Source: Prevotella sp. (GTDB lineage: Bacteria; Bacteroidota; Bacteroidia; Bacteroidales; Bacteroidaceae). Taken from it: a stretch of 11,305 bases of DNA. Numbering within the stretch: the stretch's first letter is position 1; each line of letters begins with the position of its first letter. Positions 5,625-11,305 of the stretch are shown here, one piece after another. The stretch is taken from positions 1 to 11,305 of the forward strand of contig JAGBQP010000070.1 of the NCBI GenBank assembly GCA_017632825.1, written 5' to 3'. The notes below the pieces were generated by a model. The model saw nothing but the letters and a program-made list of their open reading frames with translations. It was not told the origin of the DNA and did no database searches. A program made the position numbers and the translations under genes.

Positions 5625-6731
5625 ATGAGAATTCTCGTCATCAATCCCGGTTCCACATCCACCAAGATGGCTGTCTATGAGGATGAACAGCCACTTGTAC
5701 TTCGTAACATCAGCCATTCGGCCGATGAGTTGGCGCAGTTCGACGACGTGATGGAGCAGCAGGACTTCCGTCGGACGCTCATTCTCGATGAGCTGCAACA
5801 GCTGGGCATCCCCCTCGAGTTCGACGCCGTCATCGGGCGTGGTGGGCTTGTCAAACCTATCGCTGGCGGCGTTTATGAGATCAATCAGCTGATGATTGAC
5901 GACACCCATAGTGGTATTGCCCTACATAACCACGCCTGTAATCTGGGTTGTCTGTTGGCCCACGAGATAGCCGGGCAGATAAATGCACGCCGCACCTCCT
6001 TATATGCCCTTTCCCAGACTCCTTGTCGTTCGTTTATAGCTGACCCTGGCGTTGTCGATGAGCTCAACGACTATGCCCGCATCTCGGGCTCGCCTCTCAT
6101 GAACCGCATCTGCATCTGGCATGCTTTGAACCAGCGCGCCATTGCCCGTCGCTATGCTGCCGAGGTAGGCAGTCGATACGAAGATCTTAACCTTATTATC
6201 TGTCATATGGGGGGTGGCATCTCCATAGCTGCTCACGACCACGGACGTGCTGTCGATGCCAACAACGCCCTCGATGGCGAAGGTCCGTTCTCGCCTGAAC
6301 GAGCTGGTTCGCTGCCCGCCTCAGACCTGATTCGGCTCTGCTTCAGTGGCAAGTACACCGAGAAGCAGTTGCTGAAACGCATAGCCGGCCAAGCAGGTCT
6401 CAACGCCCATCTTGGCACCAATAATGTCAAGGAGATTCTCGAGCGCATACAGGAAGAAGGCGACCAGCAGGCTGAGCTCATCCTTAATGCCATGATATAC
6501 CATGTAGCCAAGAGCATAGCAGCCGAGGCAGCCGTCCTCTGCGGACATATAGATGCTGTTTTGCTAACCGGTGGACTTGCCCACTCCGACTACATCGTCA
6601 GCCGTCTGCGCCAACGCATCGGCTTCCTTGCTCCAGTCCGTTGCTTCCCGGGTGAAGACGAGATGGAAGCTCTTGCCCTCAATGCCCTTGCCGTGCTTCG
6701 TGGCGAACGCGAGGCCAAAGTGTACGACTAA
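5625..6731 (+). CDS. buk: Butyrate kinase
   Basis: 368-residue kinase of the acetokinase/ASKHA family: acyl-phosphate + ADP to carboxylate + ATP, the second step after ptb. Landmarks are NPGSTSTK (residues 7-14, phosphate loop), GRGGL (71-75), KPIAGGVYEI (77-86), HALNQRAIARRY (166-177), ICHMGGGISIAAH (192-204), DGEGPFSPERAGSLP (217-231), LLTGGLAHS (313-321) and FPGEDEMEALALNAL (341-355). It is somewhat longer than the usual roughly 355 residues. The excess seems to lie at about residues 120-133, where the family normally passes directly from the helix EIAxxI to the strand xAFIxDPVVVDEL. Here a segment with RRTSLYALSQTPC intervenes, and the strand reads DPGVVDEL. All catalytic motifs are intact, so it should be active. 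Confidence 0.92.
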   Translation: MRILVINPGSTSTKMAVYEDEQPLVLRNISHSADELAQFDDVMEQQDFRRTLILDELQQLGIPLEFDAVIGRGGLVKPIAGGVYEINQLMIDDTHSGIALHNHACNLGCLLAHEIAGQINARRTSLYALSQTPCRSFIADPGVVDELNDYARISGSPLMNRICIWHALNQRAIARRYAAEVGSRYEDLNLIICHMGGGISIAAHDHGRAVDANNALDGEGPFSPERAGSLPASDLIRLCFSGKYTEKQLLKRIAGQAGLNAHLGTNNVKEILERIQEEGDQQAELILNAMIYHVAKSIAAEAAVLCGHIDAVLLTGGLAHSDYIVSRLRQRIGFLAPVRCFPGEDEMEALALNALAVLRGEREAKVYD

Positions 6732-6745
6732 CCGTCCGTCGTAGT

Positions 6746-6764
6746 GGTACACGTTTTGTGTACC
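6746..6764 (+). terminator. Weak hairpin after buk
   Basis: GGTACAC (6746-6752) pairs with GTGTACC (6758-6764) around GTTTT, 14 bases after the buk stop. No T-run follows, so termination may be partial or may need a protein factor. Confidence 0.35.
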
Positions 6765-6837
6765 GTTATCCTCCGATATTTGTATATTCAGTTCATACTC
6801 GAAGGGGTGTGGCGTAGTGTGCTTTTTTTACAAGCTT

Positions 6838-6868
6838 GCAACTTTTCGATCGGCACCATACGTCTAAT
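6838..6868 (+). promoter_or_regulatory. Putative ECF-sigma-type promoter
   Basis: GCAACTT (6838-6844), 16 bases, CGTCTAAT (6861-6868) resembles the -35 (AAC) and -10 (CGTC/TCTA) elements read by extracytoplasmic-function sigma factors. No TAnnTTTG box lies between buk and 6984, so this is the best promoter candidate for the 6984-7529 gene, giving a leader of about 110 bases. CGTCTAATG recurs at 6919-6927 without a matching -35. No ECF sigma gene is in the window. Confidence 0.45.
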
Positions 6869-6886
6869 GGGTGAAGAAAAAAAATC

Positions 6887-6921
6887 ACGAGTGGTTGTAG
6901 CAAAATACTGACAACACTCGT
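6887..6921 (+). other. Inverted repeat in the leader of the DUF3836-like gene
   Basis: ACGAGTGGTTGT (6887-6898) can pair with ACAACACTCGT (6911-6921), 11 bp with one bulged G and a 12-base loop. It sits between the ECF-like promoter and the gene. It could be a leader hairpin or an attenuator; no T-run follows. The rest of the 252-bp gap (6732-6983) shows nothing else I can name. Confidence 0.4.
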
Positions 6922-6983
6922 CTAATGAGTAGAAACAACCCTTCAAAATGAACTGAGTATTAATTGTAAAAAACGAAAACACA

Positions 6984-7529
6984 ATGAAAAAGTTAGTATT
7001 CTCCATCCTCATGTGCGTAGCTACTATAAGCGCAAAGGCACAAATCCTCACCTCTGAGATAATCAACAATATCTATGAGGCAGTATCCAACCAATCCGAC
7101 GGCGACTTCGTCTTCAATGCCGATAAGAGTGGAAGTAACATCACTAGCATGTATGTCTACAAGAAAGTATGCAACTCTCAGAACATTGTCACCCTGATAC
7201 CCCATCGAAAGTATGACTATGCTTATGCAGCTGATGGTACCCTGATCAGTCGTATTATCTATCATTGGTCTGAGAATCAGGCTGAGTGGACCTCTGCTGC
7301 CCGTTACGACTTTACCCTTGCCGATGGAAAGTACAATATCGAGTATAGCCGCTATAAGCCTCTGGCTCAAGCCTTCGATCAGCCAGTAGAGAAGATGGTT
7401 TACACGCTTTTGCCAGATGACAGCGCCGACTACGTCTGCTGTTATCACCGCAACCGTCCGTCCTCTCCCTTCCAGCTTGTCAGTGAGACCTATATTGGTA
7501 GTGAGCCCTTGCTAATGGCACGAAAGTAA
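6984..7529 (+). CDS. Exported DUF3836-like protein
   Basis: 181 residues, function unknown. Signal peptide at residues 1-20 (MKKLVFSILMCVATISAKAQ). The mature part has the flow VYKKVCN, HRKYDYAYAADGTLISRIIY, WSENQAEWTSAARYDFTLAD, YNIEYSRYKP, FDQPVEKMVYTLLPDDSADY. From memory this matches the short, repetitive beta-hairpin proteins grouped as DUF3836 in Bacteroides and Prevotella, which often occur in multiple copies per genome and have no known role. It stands alone between ptb-buk and a terminator, with an ECF-like promoter upstream, suggesting envelope-stress or surface-related control (inference). Likely periplasmic or secreted. Confidence 0.75.
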   Translation: MKKLVFSILMCVATISAKAQILTSEIINNIYEAVSNQSDGDFVFNADKSGSNITSMYVYKKVCNSQNIVTLIPHRKYDYAYAADGTLISRIIYHWSENQAEWTSAARYDFTLADGKYNIEYSRYKPLAQAFDQPVEKMVYTLLPDDSADYVCCYHRNRPSSPFQLVSETYIGSEPLLMARK

Positions 7530-7574
7530 CAGTGCTCTGTGAAGAAACTTGTGCTTCTTGTAGAAATACTCCAC

Positions 7575-7634
7575 GACTTTTGAAAAATACTCCATGAGTT
7601 TTTCGCGAAACTCATGGAGTATTTTTCAAAAGTC
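7575..7634. terminator. Perfect 27-bp inverted repeat, probable bidirectional terminator
   Basis: Arms 7575-7601 and 7608-7634 are exact reverse complements around TTCGCG. The core stem (ACTCCATGAGTTT / AAACTCATGGAGT) is followed on both strands by ATTTTTC, so it can terminate the 6984-7529 gene and the convergent symporter gene. The pairing goes on 13 bp beyond the T-tract, more than a terminator needs. A partial third copy of the core (ACTCCACGACTTTTGA) lies at 7568-7583. In the rest of the 231-bp gap (7530-7760) I see no gene. Confidence 0.7.
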
Positions 7635-7760
7635 ATGCACCCTCATATAGCTTGTTCATTTTGATAGTTTGTAAAGCGTTCTCCCGTGCTGCCGCAACTT
7701 TTTTTCGAATGTCTTGATGATGGAGAGAATCTGTGTGCAAACATATCTGTATTGTAACAC

Positions 7761-9188
7761 CTATTCCCAACATTCTATGTCATCTTCAATTTCTGGCAAC
7801 TGACTGCGATGGAAGACAGGTTCCTTAATGCCTTGACATTTCTGATGACGGTAATCGTCGAGCAGACGGAATGCATAGCGGCCCAGCAGAATAATGGCTA
7901 TTAAGTTGCAAGCGGTAAGAAATGCCATGAAGAAATCGACAATGTTCCACACCAGCTCGAAACTGGCCAAAGCACCGAAGAGAACCATCAGACCGGCGGA
8001 GGAAATGCGATAGATGGTCATCACCGTGTTGTTCTGTGTGATAAAGCGAATGTTGGCTTCACCGTAATAGTAGTTGCCAATGATGCTGGAGAAGGCGAAG
8101 AGCAGAATGGCTACAGCCACAAACACAGGGCCGAGGTTGCCTACCTCTGACTGTAAAGCAGACTGGGTGAGGGTGATGCCGTTGAGTTCTGGCACGTTGT
8201 AAAGGCCACTTATGAGGATGATGAAGGCCGTACAGGAGCACACAAGCAACGTGTCGGTAAAGACGCCCAACGCCTGGATGAGGCCTTGCTTAACGGGGTG
8301 AGTGGTTGTGGCTGTAGCTGCAACGTTGGGCGCACTGCCCTCTCCGGCTTCATTGGAGAATAGACCGCGCTTGATACCATTCATCATGGCTGCACCGATG
8401 CCGCCGCCAGCAATCTGGGTGATGCCGCAAGCATCGAGTAGAATGACTTTCAGAACATGAGGTATCAGACCGATGTTCATGATGATAATGACCAGAGCCA
8501 GTACCATATAACCTATTGCCATCAATGGTACGAGAATTGAACTGACATGAGCAATACGCTGAATACCACCGAAGACAATGAACAGCGCCAGTACTGCCAG
8601 CGTGCCACCAACCCACAAGGGCGACCAGCCAAAAGCCTCCTGCATGGCACCGCAGATGGTGTTGGCCTGTATGGAGTTGTTGGATAGACCGAACTGGAGG
8701 GTTATCAGAATGGCAAAAAGAATCGCCATCCAGCGCTGCTTTAGTCCCTTCTGGATGTAGTAGGCAGGACCACCAATAAATGAGTCCTTGTGCTTTTGTT
8801 TATACAGTTGTGCCAGCGTGGACTCGACAAAGGCTGTGGCAGACCCCAGCAAAGCAATAACCCACATCCAGAATACAGCTCCGGGACCGCCAATGGCAAT
8901 GGCTGTGGCAACACCGGCCAGATTGCCTGTTCCTACACGTGTGGCCACGCTAACAGCAAATGCCTGGAATGAGGAAATGTGGCGGCTTTTGCCCTTCATG
9001 TCGGAAGTCTTGGTCTGCTCCTCGACGGTGCTTACTGCTGACTCTGTGAGCAGGCGTAACATCTCGCCTACCATGCGAAATTGTACAAAACGGGTGCGCC
9101 ATGTGAACCACAACCCGCAGCCGATAAGGGCTACAATTAGTAGGTAACTCCATATAAAGTCATTGATAATGGTTATCCACTCATTCAT
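7761..9188 (-). CDS. Sodium:amino-acid (alanine/glycine) symporter, AGCS family
   Basis: 475-residue inner-membrane protein with about 10-11 hydrophobic segments, beginning WSYLLIVALIGCGLWFTW (residues 13-30). It likely imports alanine, glycine or a related amino acid with sodium. Family signatures are clear: GTGNLAGVATAIAIGGPGAVFWMWV (residues 86-110, cited as positions 86-90 GTGNL and 100-105 GGPGAV), the loop FIGGPAYYIQKGL (137-149), and GLFSNEAGEGSAPNVA (275-290), with AHPVKQG-like THPVKQG (296-302). Full length, with a charged cytoplasmic C-terminus. Substrate specificity cannot be read from sequence. It lies downstream of gyrB on the same strand, but a strong terminator separates them. 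Its own promoter is weak: TACCATTG (9196-9203, minus strand) differs from TAnnTTTG by one base. No functional link to gyrB is implied. Confidence 0.93.
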   Translation of the reverse strand: MNEWITIINDFIWSYLLIVALIGCGLWFTWRTRFVQFRMVGEMLRLLTESAVSTVEEQTKTSDMKGKSRHISSFQAFAVSVATRVGTGNLAGVATAIAIGGPGAVFWMWVIALLGSATAFVESTLAQLYKQKHKDSFIGGPAYYIQKGLKQRWMAILFAILITLQFGLSNNSIQANTICGAMQEAFGWSPLWVGGTLAVLALFIVFGGIQRIAHVSSILVPLMAIGYMVLALVIIIMNIGLIPHVLKVILLDACGITQIAGGGIGAAMMNGIKRGLFSNEAGEGSAPNVAATATTTHPVKQGLIQALGVFTDTLLVCSCTAFIILISGLYNVPELNGITLTQSALQSEVGNLGPVFVAVAILLFAFSSIIGNYYYGEANIRFITQNNTVMTIYRISSAGLMVLFGALASFELVWNIVDFFMAFLTACNLIAIILLGRYAFRLLDDYRHQKCQGIKEPVFHRSQLPEIEDDIECWE

Positions 9189-9219
9189 ACTGCAATGGTA
9201 GGTTTAAGTCTGATAATAA

Positions 9220-9261
9220 AATACCGCCCATGATAGGTTCTTGCCTTTCATGGGCGGTATT
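9220..9261 (-). terminator. Intrinsic terminator of gyrB
   Basis: Arms 9220-9233 and 9248-9261 pair perfectly over 14 GC-rich bp with a 14-base loop. On the minus strand the stem is followed by TTTATTATC. It begins 9 bases past the gyrB stop codon and ends 31 bases before the symporter ATG, insulating the two genes. Confidence 0.85.
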
Positions 9262-9270
9262 GTTTTTGTC

Positions 9271-11244
9271 TTATGCGTCGATGTTAGCGTAAGTTGCGTT
9301 CTTCTCGATAAATTCGCGGCGCGGTTCCACATCGTCGCCCATAAGCATGGAGAAGATTTCGTCGGCCTCTGCAGCATTCTCGATAGTCACCTGCTTGAGC
9401 AAGCGGTTCTCGGGGTTCATGGTGGTCTCCCACAACTGCTCGGGGTTCATCTCACCCAAACCTTTGTAGCGCTGGGTATGTAAACCCTTGTCATCACCGT
9501 TTCCGGCTACATATTTGTCGATGAAAGCCTGACGCTGCTGCTCGGTGTAGCAATATTCGGAAGTCTTCTTGTAGGTACACTTATAGAGCGGTGGCGTAGC
9601 GATATAGAGGTGACCACCCTGAATGACCTGTGGCATGAAGCGGTAGAAAAGTGTCATGATGAGCGTGTCGATGTGTGAGCCATCGACGTCGGCGTCGGTC
9701 ATGATGATGATCTTGTCGTAGCGTAGCTTGTCGATGTTGGCCTCGCGGTCGCCCTCGCCCTCAACGCCAAAGCGGACGCCGATGGACTGAATGATGTTCA
9801 TGACCGATTCTGCCTCAAAGACACGGTGCCACTGTACCTTTTCGACATTCAGAATCTTACCACGCAAGGGCAGAATGGCCTGGAAGTGACGGTCGCGGCC
9901 CTGCTTGGCTGAACCTCCTGCGGAGTCACCCTCGACGAGGAAGATTTCGCAGTCCTTTGGGTCTTTGTTCGAACAGTCGGCCAGTTTGCCGGGCAGTCCG
10001 CCACCCGTCATGGGGTTCTTGCGCTGAACGCTTTCGCGGGCTTTGCGAGCAGCTATACGAGCTGTGGCGGCCAGCACCACTTTGTCGCAGATGAGCTTGG
10101 CCTCTTTGGGATGTTCCTCAAGATAATTGGCGAGAGCCTCACCTACAGCCTGCTGAACGGCGCCAGAGACTTCAGAGTTTCCGAGCTTCGTTTTTGTCTG
10201 TCCCTCAAACTGTGGTTCGGCGACCTTAATAGAGATAACGGCTGTCAGGCCTTCGCGGAAGTCCTCACCAGCTATCTCAATCTTAGCTTTTTCTATCTGC
10301 TTAGAAATCTGTGGGTCGGCGTCAGCATAAGCCTTCAGCGTGCGAGTCAGTGCTGCACGGAAGCCCATGAGATGGGTGCCGCCCTCAATCGTGTTGATAT
10401 TATTAACGTATGAATGTATGTTCTCTGAATAGTCTGTATTGTACATCACAGCTACCTCGATAGGTGTGCCCTGCTTCTCAGTCTTCAAGTAGATAACGTC
10501 GTCGAAGAGGTGAGTGCGATGACGATCAACGTAGCGTACGAATTCCTTCAAGCCTTCCTTGGCGTGGAACACCTCTGGCTCGCGCAGTTTGCCCTCGTCA
10601 TCGGGGCGCAGGTCGGTGAGCGTGATGGTGATACCAGCGTTCAGATAGGCCAGTTCGCGCATACGCTTGGCAATGATGTCGTACTTGTACTCGGTGGTGG
10701 TGAAGATGCTGCCATCGGGCCAGAACTGCTGGCGCGTGCCAGTCTTGTCGGTGTCGCCCACAATCTTTACGTCGTAGAGTGGCTTACCTTTCTCGTACTC
10801 CTGCTGATAGATGTGACCGTTACGGAACACCTGCGACATCATGTGTGTGGACAGGGCGTTCACACAGCTGACGCCCACACCGTGCAGGCCGCCTGACACC
10901 TTGTAGGAGCCCTTATCGAACTTGCCGCCGGCATGGAGCACTGTCATGACGACCTCAAGGGCCGATTTATGCATCTTCTCGTGCTCGTCAACAGGGATAC
11001 CGCGACCATTGTCCTGAACGGTGATGGAGTTGTCCTCGTTGATAGTTACTTCTATATGTGTGCAGTAGCCTGCCATAGCCTCGTCGATAGAGTTGTCGAC
11101 GGTCTCATTGACCAAATGGTGCAGACCCTTCTCGCTGATGTCACCAATATACATTGCCGGACGCTTGCGTACAGCCTCAAGTCCCTCGAGCACTTGAATG
11201 TTACTCGCGGAATAATTCTCGTTTTGGATTTGTTCTTCAGTCAT
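9271..11244 (-). CDS. gyrB: DNA gyrase subunit B
   Basis: 657 residues, the usual length for Bacteroidales GyrB. With GyrA it forms the A2B2 enzyme that introduces negative supercoils using ATP. The GHKL ATPase domain has ETVDNSIDEA (residues 47-56, catalytic Glu47 and Mg-binding Asn51), DNGRGIP (78-84) and GGLHGVGVSCVNALS (118-132). The transducer domain follows to about residue 410 (QTKTKLGNSEV, 349-359). The TOPRIM domain carries EGDSAGGSAKQGRDR (438-452), PLRGKILNVEK (459-469) and the metal-binding DADVDG (517-522). The C-terminal part has QRYKGLGEMNPEQLWETTM (591-609). The long E. coli-type insert in TOPRIM is absent, as is normal for this group. The GyrB-type QRYKGLGEMN and conventional length argue against ParE. 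Start at 11244 is supported by the promoter 25-32 bases upstream. Confidence 0.97.
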   Translation of the reverse strand: MTEEQIQNENYSASNIQVLEGLEAVRKRPAMYIGDISEKGLHHLVNETVDNSIDEAMAGYCTHIEVTINEDNSITVQDNGRGIPVDEHEKMHKSALEVVMTVLHAGGKFDKGSYKVSGGLHGVGVSCVNALSTHMMSQVFRNGHIYQQEYEKGKPLYDVKIVGDTDKTGTRQQFWPDGSIFTTTEYKYDIIAKRMRELAYLNAGITITLTDLRPDDEGKLREPEVFHAKEGLKEFVRYVDRHRTHLFDDVIYLKTEKQGTPIEVAVMYNTDYSENIHSYVNNINTIEGGTHLMGFRAALTRTLKAYADADPQISKQIEKAKIEIAGEDFREGLTAVISIKVAEPQFEGQTKTKLGNSEVSGAVQQAVGEALANYLEEHPKEAKLICDKVVLAATARIAARKARESVQRKNPMTGGGLPGKLADCSNKDPKDCEIFLVEGDSAGGSAKQGRDRHFQAILPLRGKILNVEKVQWHRVFEAESVMNIIQSIGVRFGVEGEGDREANIDKLRYDKIIIMTDADVDGSHIDTLIMTLFYRFMPQVIQGGHLYIATPPLYKCTYKKTSEYCYTEQQRQAFIDKYVAGNGDDKGLHTQRYKGLGEMNPEQLWETTMNPENRLLKQVTIENAAEADEIFSMLMGDDVEPRREFIEKNATYANIDA

Positions 11245-11268
11245 CTCAATCTATATGTTTATAGGCTG

Positions 11269-11300
11269 CAAAGTTACAAAAAAAACGCCGTATAAACAAA
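11269..11300 (-). promoter_or_regulatory. Bacteroidetes-type promoter of gyrB
   Basis: On the minus strand TTTG (11300-11297), exactly 20 bases, TAACTTTG (11276-11269), 24 bases before the ATG. A full match to TTTG-N20-TAnnTTTG. Confidence 0.8.
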
Positions 11301-11305
11301 GTTTA

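Noticed and set aside
7694..7720. Second ECF-like promoter (GCAACTTTTTTTCGA) upstream of the symporter's 3' end
   Set aside because: It has no proper CGTC/TCTAA box at the right distance and no gene follows on that strand.
9271..11244. Several open frames of 100-130 codons on the plus strand across gyrB, and similar ones across buk, the AraC gene and the symporter gene
   Set aside because: They are antisense shadows of strongly conserved genes, with no promoters or recognisable protein features.
9271..11244. Possible ParE (topoisomerase IV) instead of GyrB, and Arg461 in PLRGK as a resistance change
   Set aside because: Motifs and length are those of GyrB, and PLRGK is, from memory, the normal form in Bacteroidetes.
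1..11305. tRNA, rRNA, riboswitch and CRISPR
   Set aside because: I saw no cloverleaf with tRNA signatures, no rRNA sequence, no known riboswitch core and no regularly spaced repeats.

Overview
The window looks like chromosomal DNA from the Bacteroidales, most likely Prevotella/Segatella or a close relative. At least four promoters fit the Bacteroidetes housekeeping pattern TTTG-N20-TAnnTTTG exactly, start codons lack Shine-Dalgarno sequences, and the gene families (small outer-membrane barrels, an EFR1-type flavodoxin/ferredoxin, ptb-buk, a DUF3836-like secreted protein) fit that group. The genus is inferred from overall character, not from a database search.

Left part (1-4668): a full flavodoxin/ferredoxin gene (minus) is divergent from an outer-membrane barrel gene (plus, 931-2142). 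Next comes a 59-codon chimeric reading frame (minus, 2173-2352). Its first 29 codons copy the start of the flavodoxin/ferredoxin gene and its last 30 copy the end of an AraC-type regulator gene. From it diverges a second barrel gene plus a small exported protein (2478-3786), and a complete AraC-family regulator gene (minus, 3787-4668) closes the region. Two different cargo cassettes are therefore each bounded on the left by the same flavodoxin-start/divergent-promoter block and on the right by the same AraC tail. The chimera is the joint between them. I consider this modular, repeat-bounded arrangement the main discovery of the window.

Middle (4669-7760): the regulator is divergent from a ptb-buk operon (acyl phosphotransferase plus acyl kinase: acyl-CoA to acid, with ATP formation). 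The shared intergenic region holds three copies of an 8-bp CGTTTTAT motif, two of them forming a perfect 16-bp palindrome. After buk comes a 252-bp gap with an ECF-sigma-like promoter and a hairpin leader, then a small exported DUF3836-like protein. The 231-bp gap after that contains a perfect 27-bp inverted repeat, probably a bidirectional terminator.

Right part (7761-11305): a sodium:amino-acid (AGCS) symporter gene lies downstream of gyrB on the minus strand, separated from it by a strong terminator. gyrB is complete and has a textbook promoter at the window's edge. I saw no tRNA, rRNA, CRISPR array, transposase, integrase or phage gene.
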